This document shows, piece by piece, positions 6,140 through 11,954 of a stretch of DNA of 12,062 bases. Source of the DNA: Bog-756 sp963977795 (GTDB lineage: Bacteria; Actinomycetota; Acidimicrobiia; Acidimicrobiales; RAAP-2). The stretch covers positions 1 to 12,062 of the forward strand of contig CAXBRB010000068.1 of the NCBI GenBank assembly GCA_963977795.1, given 5' to 3'. The translations under genes and the position numbers were made by a program. The notes beneath the pieces are model-generated. The model was not told where the DNA came from and did no database searches. It saw nothing but the letters and a program-made list of their open reading frames with translations. Within the stretch, counting starts at the first letter, position 1; each line of letters opens with the position of its first letter.

Positions 6140-7302
6140 CGGCCTGGCTGTCGCGCCGGGCCGCCATCTGCGGGATCGGCCAGACCGAGTTCTCCAAGGC
6201 GTCCGGCCGCAGCGAGCTGCAGCTGGCCGCCGAGTGCATCTCGGCCGCCCTCGACGACTGCGGGCTGGCCCCGGCAGAGGTGGACGGCCTGGTCACCTTC
6301 ACCCTGGACTCCAGCGAGGAGATGGAGGTGGCCCGCAACGTCGGGATCCCCGCCCTCTCGCTCTTCTCCCGGGTGCCCTACGGCGGCGGGGCGGCGGCCG
6401 GCGTGGTGCTCCAGGCGGCCATGGCCGTGGCCACCGGGGTGGCCTCGGCCGTCGTCTGCTACCGGGCCTTCAACGAGCGCTCGGGCACCCGGTTCGGCGG
6501 GTTCGCCTCCCAGCTGACCTCCATGCCGCTCTTCCTCTCGTGGTACGCCCCGTGGGGCCTGCTCACCCCGGCGTCCTGGGTGGCCCTCCACGCCCGCCGC
6601 TACATGGAGACCTACGGGGTGACCAACGAGGACTTCGGGGCGGTCGCCGTGGTCGACCGGCTGCACGCCGCCACCAACCCCGATGCCTGGTTCTTCGAGC
6701 GCCCCATCACCCTGGCCGACCACCAGGCGTCCCGGTGGGTGGTGGAGCCGGTCCTGCGGCTCCTGGACTGCTGCCAGGAGAGCGACGGCGGGGTGGCCCT
6801 GGTGGTGACCTCGACCGAGCGGGCCCGCGACCTGCGCCACGCCCCGGCGGTCATCGCCGCCGCGGCCCAGGGAGCCACCTTCGACGGCGAGATGATGACC
6901 AGCTACTACCGAGACGACCTGTGCGGCCTGCCCGAGATGGGCGTGGTGGCCGACCGGCTGTGGCGCGACTCGGGCCTCGGGCCCGACGACATCCAGACCG
7001 CCTTCCTCTACGACCACTTCACCCCCTTCGTGCTGATGCAGCTGGAGGAGCTGGGCTTCTGCGGCCGGGGCGAGGCCCGGGAGTTCGCCACGGTGGAGAA
7101 CCTCACCCGGGGTGGCCGCCTCCCCATCAACACCTCGGGCGGGCTTCTCGGCGAGGCCTACATCCACGGCATGAACGGGATCACCGAAGCGGTCCGCCAG
7201 CTCCGCGGCACCTCGGTCAACCAGGTCGACGATGTGGAGCACGTGCTGGTGACCGCTGGCACCGGCGTGCCCACCAGCGGCCTGATCCTCGGCCGGGACT
7301 GA
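6136..7302 (+). CDS. ltp2: Ltp2-type thiolase-superfamily aldolase, 388 aa
   Basis: A thiolase-fold protein of the SCP2/Ltp group, almost the length of M. tuberculosis Ltp2 (386 aa). Ltp2 with the DUF35 partner performs the retro-aldol cleavage that removes the last side-chain carbons of steroids, giving a 17-ketone and propionyl-CoA. The opening AAICGIGQTEFSK, the early helix LQLAAECISAALDDCGL and the C-terminal TSGGLLGEAYIHGMNG (around 335-347) are typical. At the position of the thiolase nucleophile this protein has PYGGGAAAG (81-89) with no cysteine, so it is not a thiolase. Candidate catalytic tyrosines are Y257/Y258 and Y342; tyrosines in this family have been proposed to act in place of cysteine. 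It ends the operon and faces a convergent gene 14 bp away. A paralogue acting on another branched acyl-CoA is the main alternative. Confidence 0.88.
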   Translation: MTAWLSRRAAICGIGQTEFSKASGRSELQLAAECISAALDDCGLAPAEVDGLVTFTLDSSEEMEVARNVGIPALSLFSRVPYGGGAAAGVVLQAAMAVATGVASAVVCYRAFNERSGTRFGGFASQLTSMPLFLSWYAPWGLLTPASWVALHARRYMETYGVTNEDFGAVAVVDRLHAATNPDAWFFERPITLADHQASRWVVEPVLRLLDCCQESDGGVALVVTSTERARDLRHAPAVIAAAAQGATFDGEMMTSYYRDDLCGLPEMGVVADRLWRDSGLGPDDIQTAFLYDHFTPFVLMQLEELGFCGRGEAREFATVENLTRGGRLPINTSGGLLGEAYIHGMNGITEAVRQLRGTSVNQVDDVEHVLVTAGTGVPTSGLILGRD

Positions 7303-7308
7303 CTGTCG

Positions 7309-7328
7309 GGCCGGCGTCAGAGCCGGCC
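7309..7328. terminator. Hairpin at the convergent ltp2 / MDMPI junction
   Basis: GGCCGGC (7309-7315) and GCCGGCC (7322-7328) are perfect 7-base arms around a 6-base loop, GTCAGA. The structure begins 7 nt after the ltp2 stop and covers the stop codon of the opposite-strand gene, a common place for a bidirectional terminator in high-GC genomes. There is no T tract. Confidence 0.4.
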
Positions 7329-7943
7329 GGCCAGCACTCCCAGCCCGGGGCCGTCCAGCTGTCCGAGTGCGTCACGGCGGCCGGCCAGGGCGCCGCAGAG
7401 GGCCAGGGCCGGTCCGGCCACCTCGGCCTCCCCGGAGCCTGCGGTCATGGCGAGGTCGGTGGCCACCAGCACCAGGCCGTCCGTCCGTCCTCGGGGGACG
7501 AAGCCCCGGGCCCGGCCCGACGCCAGCCAGGTCAGGGAGGCGGCCAGCGCCTCGGCGTCGGGGGCCACGGCCCGGCCGAGGGGGCCCAGCATGTCGTCGC
7601 CGTGGATCAGCACATCGGTGAGCGGGGCCACCGGCCCCAAGCCGGGCGGGGTGAACCGGTGGGCGGCGTTGGCCCGGAGCCCGGCCACGCAGGCGGCCGG
7701 GTCGAGGCGGCCGGCCAGGTCCCGGGACAGGCGGTCGAAGGCCCGGTCGATGCCACCGGAGCGGACGACGGTGGCCACCAGCCGGGGCGTGGACACCGAC
7801 CAGGGGAGGTTGAGGTGGGCGGCCACCACGTGCACGCTCCATCCGGCGCAGCGGGACGGCGCCGCCCACTCGTCGGGGTCGAGTGCGGCGAGCTCGTCGG
7901 CCAGGGCCACCCGGCCCCGGGCGATGAGGGCGAAGGTGTCCAC
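7317..7943 (-). CDS. DinB/MDMPI-fold protein (mycothiol-dependent maleylpyruvate isomerase family), 208 aa
   Basis: A helical-bundle protein of the actinobacterial MDMPI-N/DinB superfamily, often metal-bound and in some members mycothiol-dependent. The diagnostic segment CAGWSVHVVAAHL provides His43, and the second metal motif DVLIHGDDM provides Asp110 and His114, giving the expected His plus DxxxH ligands. The C-terminal half (LVATDLAMTAGSG to the end) resembles the small alpha/beta extension common in this family. GTG at 7943 (MDTFALIARGRVALADEL) gives the usual family N-terminus and sits 6 nt after a TAGACC -10-like element; GTG at 7949 would add two residues. No Shine-Dalgarno site is evident. 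It could be a thiol-transfer or detoxification enzyme, but no substrate can be named. It converges on ltp2 and diverges from amt. Confidence 0.8.
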   Translation of the reverse strand: MDTFALIARGRVALADELAALDPDEWAAPSRCAGWSVHVVAAHLNLPWSVSTPRLVATVVRSGGIDRAFDRLSRDLAGRLDPAACVAGLRANAAHRFTPPGLGPVAPLTDVLIHGDDMLGPLGRAVAPDAEALAASLTWLASGRARGFVPRGRTDGLVLVATDLAMTAGSGEAEVAGPALALCGALAGRRDALGQLDGPGLGVLAGRL

Positions 7944-7949
7944 AACCAC

Positions 7950-7955
7950 GGTCTA
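7950..7955 (-). promoter_or_regulatory. Possible leaderless -10 element of the MDMPI-family gene
   Basis: On the minus strand TAGACC (7955-7950) is followed by 6 bases and then GTG (7943), the same geometry as the -10 and start of the hicB-like gene. No -35 hexamer is evident at 16-18 bp, so support rests on the spacing and the lack of a ribosome binding site. Confidence 0.28.
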
Positions 7956-8082
7956 CCAGGGTCCGGGCCACACCGCCGTGGCGCGGCGCCCCCCGGTGGC
8001 CTGTCGCGGCGCCCTCCGGGTGGCGGCCTGGCGGCGGCGGAACCTCCAGCTGGTGATCCCCGGCAGCCGGCGGGCCCTCGTC

Positions 8083-8088
8083 TACCCT
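8083..8088 (+). promoter_or_regulatory. Possible -10 element upstream of amt
   Basis: TACCCT fits the actinobacterial TANNNT -10. It would start a transcript near 8095 with a leader of about 48 nt carrying the GGGGGGAG ribosome site. No matching -35 is seen, as might be expected for an activator-dependent nitrogen promoter. The same TACCCT occurs upstream of the TetR gene (11044-11049). Confidence 0.3.
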
Positions 8089-8142
8089 CGGCCCGGCCGC
8101 GGCGCTGCGCTGTCGGCCAGACGAGCACACCCGGGGGGAGCG

Positions 8143-9393
8143 ATGAACACCGGCGACACGACGTGGGTCCTGGTCAGTGCGGCACTGGTGCTGTTCATGA
8201 CCCCGGGGCTGGCCCTCTTCTACGGCGGCATGGTCCGCTCGAAGAACGTCCTCTCGGTCATGATGCACTCGTTCATCTGCATGGGCCTGGTGACGGTGGT
8301 GTGGGCCGTGGGCGGCTTCAGCCTGGCCTTCGGCCGTGACCTCGGCGGGGGCTGGCTCGGCGGCCTCGGGCTGGCCGGCCTCTCGCACATGGGCCACACC
8401 CTGCCCGGCTTCCACGGCCTCACCGTCTCGCCGATGGCTGTCATGGTCTTCCAGATGATGTTCGCCGTCATCACCGCCGCCCTGATCTCCGGCGGGACGG
8501 TGGACCGGATCCGGTTCAGCGCCTTCGTGGTGCTCATCGTGGCGTGGCTGGTCGTGGTCTACGTCCCCCTGGCCCACTGGGTGTTCAGCCCCGGGGGCTG
8601 GCTGGCCCGCCGGGGTGTCCTCGACTTCGCCGGCGGGACGGTGGTCGAGATCAACTCGGGCTTCTCCACCCTGGCCGTGGTGCTCGTCCTCGGCCGCCGC
8701 ACCGGCTGGCCCCGGGACCTCATGGCCCCCCACTCGGTCCCGCTGACCCTGCTCGGGGCGGGCATCCTCTGGTTCGGGTGGTTCGGCTTCAACGCCGGGT
8801 CGGCCCTCGGGGCCAACGAGGTGGCCGTGCAGGCCTTCGTCAACACCCAGCTGGCCGCCGCCGCCGGCCTGCTCGGGTGGGTCCTGTTCGAGCGGGTCAA
8901 GGAGCGCTACCCGACCACGCTGGGGGCTGCCTCGGGGGCGGTGGCCGGGATGGTGGCCATCACGCCGTGCGCCGGCTACGTCTCGGCCATGCCGGCGCTG
9001 CTCATCGGGGCGGTGGCCGGTGTGGCCTGCTCGGCAATGGTGCGCCTCAAGTTCCGCCTGGGCTACGACGACTCGCTGGACGTGCTCGGGGTCCACGGGG
9101 TGGGGGGCGTGATCGGCATGGTCCTCCTCGGCCTCTTCGCTACCCGGTCGGTCAACCCGGCCGGTGCTGACGGCCTCCTCAACGGGGGCGGGCTCCACTT
9201 CTTCGGCGTCGAGCTCCTCGCCGTCGTGGTCTCGGTCGTCTTCTGCTTCGGGGCGACGTGGTGCATCGCCACCGTGATCGACCGGACGATGGGCCTGCGA
9301 GTCACCCCCGAAGAGGAGGACCGGGGCCTCGACCTCGTCCACCACGCCGAGACGGCCTATGCCGTGGGCGGGATGGGGCGCAGCTCGCTGTAG
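8143..9393 (+). CDS. amt: Ammonium transporter Amt with Glu at the first pore histidine, 416 aa
   Basis: An Amt/MEP/Rh ammonium channel of the inner membrane with about eleven hydrophobic segments and the early TPGLALFYGGMVRSKNVLS signature. Gate phenylalanines Phe103 and Phe107 (FQMMF) and Phe216 (WFGFNAGS), the binding-site Asp161 (DFAGGTVV) and the second pore histidine His318 (GVHGVGG) are all present and nearly co-numbered with E. coli AmtB. The first pore histidine (AmtB His168) is replaced by Glu169 in GTVVEINSG. The conserved cytoplasmic tail GLRVTPEEEDRGLDLVHHAETAY, where GlnK-type PII proteins act, is intact, but no glnK gene is next to it. ATG 8143 follows GGGGGGAG (8133-8140). It would import ammonium under nitrogen limitation; the Glu variant may change proton coupling. 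Confidence 0.97.
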   Translation: MNTGDTTWVLVSAALVLFMTPGLALFYGGMVRSKNVLSVMMHSFICMGLVTVVWAVGGFSLAFGRDLGGGWLGGLGLAGLSHMGHTLPGFHGLTVSPMAVMVFQMMFAVITAALISGGTVDRIRFSAFVVLIVAWLVVVYVPLAHWVFSPGGWLARRGVLDFAGGTVVEINSGFSTLAVVLVLGRRTGWPRDLMAPHSVPLTLLGAGILWFGWFGFNAGSALGANEVAVQAFVNTQLAAAAGLLGWVLFERVKERYPTTLGAASGAVAGMVAITPCAGYVSAMPALLIGAVAGVACSAMVRLKFRLGYDDSLDVLGVHGVGGVIGMVLLGLFATRSVNPAGADGLLNGGGLHFFGVELLAVVVSVVFCFGATWCIATVIDRTMGLRVTPEEEDRGLDLVHHAETAYAVGGMGRSSL

Positions 9394-9429
9394 CGCCAGC
9401 ACCGGTGGCCAGCCCCGGCGAGGCGGCCG

Positions 9430-9564
9430 CTCCGGTGGTACGGTCGCATCGCTGCTCATGGCAGCGCTCCTCTCCGGGGAAGCCGGTCGAAGTCCGGCAC
9501 TGGTCCGCAACCGTGGGCGGTGGGCGAAGTCGCACCCACCGCGAGTCGGGATGCCGGGAGGGGC
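9430..9564 (+). promoter_or_regulatory. Cobalamin (B12) riboswitch aptamer
   Basis: The conserved core is clear: GGGGAAGCCGGTCGAAGTCC (9476-9495) followed by GGCACTGGTCCGCAACCGT (9496-9514), matching the B12-box consensus GGGAA-GGTG-AATCC-CTG-CCGCAACTGT. P3 is GCCGG/CCGGC (9482-9486 with 9494-9498). An 8-bp stem GCGGTGGG/CCCACCGC (9517-9524 with 9535-9542) takes the place of the long variable arms, so this is a compact form. The 3' consensus AGTCGGGATGCC is at 9544-9555. Two closing helices are possible: CTCCGGT/GCCGGGAG (9430-9436 with 9553-9560) or a 9-bp helix, 9466-9474 with 9556-9564. A CGCTGC/GCAGCG hairpin lies at 9450-9466. It sits 97 bp before a secreted-protein gene and should repress that gene when B12 is bound. 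Confidence 0.88.
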
Positions 9565-9566
9565 AG

Positions 9567-9660
9567 GAGTCCACATCCGTCGAGACACGCGGGAGGACTC
9601 GGGGCACCGGGGGCAGTTGACGACCGTGGGATTCCGAGCCGCTCCCGGCAGGAGACCTCC
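9567..9660 (+). promoter_or_regulatory. Riboswitch expression platform and ribosome binding site
   Basis: Between aptamer and start codon, GAGTCC (9567-9572) pairs with GGACTC (9595-9600), giving a stem with a 22-nt loop that could contact an aptamer loop. The ribosome site GGAG (9651-9654), 6 nt before GTG 9661, can pair with CTCC just upstream (9642-9645) or just downstream (9657-9660). No T-tract terminator is present, so control is probably at translation initiation. Which pairings are used is inference. Confidence 0.3.
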
Positions 9661-10989
9661 GTGCACCGCATCCGACTGGCTGCTGCAGCCACCGTCTTGG
9701 CCGCCCTCGCGGCCATCCCGATGTCCGGCCCGACGGCCGCCGCCACCACCGGCCCGCCGCCGCCCTCGCTGCCCCAGACGTCGGCCGCCGCAGCCGGGGC
9801 GTCCTGGCTGGCCGCCCGGGTCACGCCGTCGGGCTACGTCGAATCGACGACCTCGCCCGGCCAGGCCGACCTCGTGGCCACGGCCAACGTGGTGTTCGCC
9901 CTGGCCTCGGCCGGCACGGCCCGCACCACCGCACTCACCGCTCTGGGCTACCTGGCCGGCCACGTCGACGCCTACGCCACCGCCGGCGGCCAGGACGTGC
10001 CGGGCAGCCTGGCCCTCCTGATCCTCGACGCCCAGGCCCTCGGGGCCGACCCCCGTGCCTTCGGCGGGGCCGACCTGGTGGCCCGCCTCCAGGCCACCCA
10101 GGTGGCCTCCGGGCCCGACGCCGGACTCTTCGGCGCCCAGGACCCGACCTGGGACGGGACCTACCGGCAGGGCCTGGCCCTGGCTGCCCTGGCCGCCGTC
10201 GGGGTGACCACCGGTGGCGTCGTGGCCGCCGGCGTGGCGTGGTTGGCCGCCCAGCAGTGCCCCAACGGGGGGTGGACCAGTTACATCGCACCGGCCAACC
10301 CGTGCGACGGCAGCCCCGCCAGCTACCAGGGGCCGGACACCAACTCCACGGCCCTGGCCATCCAGGGCCTGGCCGCCCAGCACGCCCTCGGCGCCACCGC
10401 GGCCGCCTCGGCCACCCGGTTCCTGAGCAAGGGCCAGGACCGGGACGGCGGGTGGGGGTACGAGCCGTCCGCCCCCCGCGCCCCCGGCAGCACCGACCCC
10501 GACTCCACCGCCCTGGTCCTCCAGGCCCTGCTGGCCCTGCACGTCTCCCCGTCGGCCAAGGCCATCGGGCGCAAGGGCGGCGGCCCGGTGGCCTCGCTGC
10601 TGGCCAGCCAGCTGGTCTCGGGTGCCGACGCCGGCGCCGTGGCCTTCCCGGGCATCCCCGGCGCCGACCTGCTGGCCACCTACCAGGCGGTCCCGGCCCT
10701 GGCCGGGGTGACCATCGCCTATGACCTCCCGCCGGTGGCCGTCACCAAGGTGGCCCCGGCCCGGGGGCCCCTGGCCGGCGGCACCACCGTCACCATCACC
10801 GGCACCTCGCTGTACGCCGCAACAGGTGTTTCGTTCGGCGGGACCCCGGCGGCCTCCCTCACGGTGCTGTCGGACACCACCGTGCGGGCCGTGTCGCCTC
10901 CGGGCACCGGGACCGTTGACGTGACGGTCATCACGCCCACGGCGACCAGCGCCGTTTCGTCCGCCGACCGCTACACCTACCGTGGATAG
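9661..10989 (+). CDS. Secreted alpha/alpha-toroid protein with C-terminal IPT/TIG domain, B12-regulated, 442 aa
   Basis: A predicted exported protein. Residues 1-28 form a Sec signal (HRIR, hydrophobic core to about 21, AAA before the likely cut). About 35-350 is an Ala-rich toroid of prenyltransferase/squalene-cyclase-type repeats, with QCPNGGW (199-205) and QDRDGGW motifs each followed by a helix such as DTNSTALAIQGLAAQ or DPDSTALVLQALLAL. About 359-442 is an IPT/TIG beta-sandwich (VAPARGPLAGGTTVTITGTSL...GTVDVTV). The mature protein has only two cysteines, Cys200 and Cys215, likely a disulfide. No cyclase active site, membrane anchor or sortase signal is seen. The start GTG 9661 follows GGAG and gives the signal peptide. 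It lies directly under a cobalamin riboswitch, so a role in corrinoid capture or B12-dependent physiology is inferred; toroid plus beta domain resembles animal transcobalamin. Another extracellular ligand is possible. Confidence 0.85.
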   Translation: MHRIRLAAAATVLAALAAIPMSGPTAAATTGPPPPSLPQTSAAAAGASWLAARVTPSGYVESTTSPGQADLVATANVVFALASAGTARTTALTALGYLAGHVDAYATAGGQDVPGSLALLILDAQALGADPRAFGGADLVARLQATQVASGPDAGLFGAQDPTWDGTYRQGLALAALAAVGVTTGGVVAAGVAWLAAQQCPNGGWTSYIAPANPCDGSPASYQGPDTNSTALAIQGLAAQHALGATAAASATRFLSKGQDRDGGWGYEPSAPRAPGSTDPDSTALVLQALLALHVSPSAKAIGRKGGGPVASLLASQLVSGADAGAVAFPGIPGADLLATYQAVPALAGVTIAYDLPPVAVTKVAPARGPLAGGTTVTITGTSLYAATGVSFGGTPAASLTVLSDTTVRAVSPPGTGTVDVTVITPTATSAVSSADRYTYRG

Positions 10990-10990
10990 C

Positions 10991-11054
10991 GGCTCAGGGG
11001 TCCGCTGACCCCGGGGCGGCCCGATGGTAGGGACTGCCCGGTGTACCCTGAGCC
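10991..11054. repeat. 9-bp inverted repeat flanking the toroid / TetR intergenic start
   Basis: GGCTCAGGG (10991-10999) and CCCTGAGCC (11046-11054) are perfect inverted copies 46 bases apart. The right arm overlaps a TACCCT -10-like element (11044-11049) that could serve the TetR gene; the left arm begins just after the toroid stop codon. As RNA the two could close a large terminator-like structure; as DNA they could be paired operator half-sites. Confidence 0.35.
10997..11012 (+). terminator. Hairpin after the toroid gene
   Basis: GGGGTC (10997-11002) and GACCCC (11007-11012) form a perfect 6-bp stem with a CGCT loop, 8 bases after the toroid stop codon. There is no T tract. Its left arm overlaps one arm of the larger 10991/11054 repeat, so the two structures exclude each other. 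Confidence 0.38.
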
Positions 11055-11079
11055 GAAGGGCTGCCCTCGTCGGGTGGCC

Positions 11080-11094
11080 CGGATCGATGATCCG
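11080..11094. promoter_or_regulatory. Palindrome in the TetR gene leader, candidate operator
   Basis: CGGATC-GAT-GATCCG is a perfect 15-base palindrome with 6-base arms, 53 bp before the TetR GTG start and downstream of the TACCCT element at 11044-11049. Palindromes of this size at such positions are usual binding sites for autoregulating TetR repressors. I see no second copy in the other intergenic gaps of this window. Confidence 0.38.
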
Positions 11095-11147
11095 AGAGCA
11101 GCGGCAGAGGCAGGGACGAGCGTGCAGACGAGCCCCAGAGGACCGGC

Positions 11148-11954
11148 GTGAGCGGGCCCGCCGCGGGCGAGCGCGCCCCGGCCGCCGCCCCGCGGTCCCG
11201 GCGCAGCCGGGCAGAGCTGCGCGACCTCCTCATCGAGGCGGGCATGGCCATCCTGATGGAGGAGGGCCTGGGCACCGGGGCCGAGAACCTGACCTTCAAG
11301 CGGGTCTTCGAGCGGGTGGCCGCCACACAGGGCATCCGCATCACCAACGCCTCGGTCATCGGACGGGTGTGGCAGAACCAGGCTGAGTACCAGAGCGCTG
11401 TCCTGGCCGCCGTGGCCGCCGAGGAGCTGGACGTCCTCACCATCGACGCCGCCGACGTGGCCCGCCGTGTCGTGGCCGACGCCGACCGGTCGACGCTCGA
11501 CGGGCGCCGGCGGGCGCTGAGCGAGCTGGCCCGGCGGGCCGGGGAGGCCGATCTGCAGATGATCGCCGCCTCGGGCTCCTGGGTCGCCACGGTGGGGGTG
11601 TGGGCGCTGTCGTCGGCCGCCCCCCGCAGTGACGAAGACGACGTCCGGACCGCGCTGCGCGCCGGGTTCGCGGCCATCGCAGAGGCCAACCTCGCCTTCG
11701 CCCGCACCCTTCAGGACGACCTCGGGCTCCGCCTGCGCACCGGTCTCGAGCTCGACCATTTCGTCCTCTCGGCCACGGCGCTCATCAAGGGGTGCGCGCT
11801 GCGTGACCGGGCCGACCCGCTGGCCCTCCACGGGATCATGCGGCCCACCGGGCCCGACGGGGCCGAGCAGGAATGGACGATCCTGGGGGTCGGCCTCGAG
11901 GCGCTCTTCGACGAGTACTTCGAGCTCGATCCGGCGTGGCGGCCCGGACCCTGA
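11148..11954 (+). CDS. TetR/AcrR-like transcriptional regulator, 268 aa
   Basis: A dimeric one-component repressor. After a disordered Ala/Pro/Arg leader (1-19), residues 20-85 hold the DNA-binding part: helix 1 SRAELRDLLIEAGMAILMEEG, then LTFKRVFERVAATQGIRITNASVIGRVWQNQAEYQSAVL, which corresponds to the TetR helix-turn-helix and YxYFxxKxxL helix but with RVWQNQAEY in place of YYHFxSKEEL. This divergent head, with its GTGAENLTFKRVFERV phrase, is a recognisable actinobacterial subgroup. The remainder is an all-helical ligand and dimer domain of unknown effector. GTG 11148 follows AGAGGA (11137-11142) by 5 nt. It lies downstream of the B12-regulated gene but has its own possible promoter and operator, so it need not share that control. 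Its targets are unknown. Confidence 0.85.
   Translation: MSGPAAGERAPAAAPRSRRSRAELRDLLIEAGMAILMEEGLGTGAENLTFKRVFERVAATQGIRITNASVIGRVWQNQAEYQSAVLAAVAAEELDVLTIDAADVARRVVADADRSTLDGRRRALSELARRAGEADLQMIAASGSWVATVGVWALSSAAPRSDEDDVRTALRAGFAAIAEANLAFARTLQDDLGLRLRTGLELDHFVLSATALIKGCALRDRADPLALHGIMRPTGPDGAEQEWTILGVGLEALFDEYFELDPAWRPGP

Noticed and set aside
8505..8514. CCGGATCCGG palindrome as an operator
   Set aside because: It is inside the amt coding region, encodes conserved residues, and 10-bp palindromes are frequent in such GC-rich sequence.
9438..9443. TACGGT as a -10 promoter element for the riboswitch transcript
   Set aside because: It would start transcription near 9450, removing the 5' part of the canonical closing helix. 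This works only if the alternative 9466-9474/9556-9564 helix is the true one, so it was not annotated.
7372..10542. A 1056-codon minus-strand open frame across amt and the toroid gene
   Set aside because: Same shadow signature (His/Gly/Pro/Arg-rich, no domain), and it crosses the riboswitch and the well-supported amt gene.
9661..10989. Squalene/hopene cyclase or prenyltransferase activity for the toroid protein
   Set aside because: The repeats are of that fold, but the protein is exported, shorter than cyclases, carries an IPT/TIG domain, and no DxDD-type catalytic motif is evident (DPDS at the nearest place).
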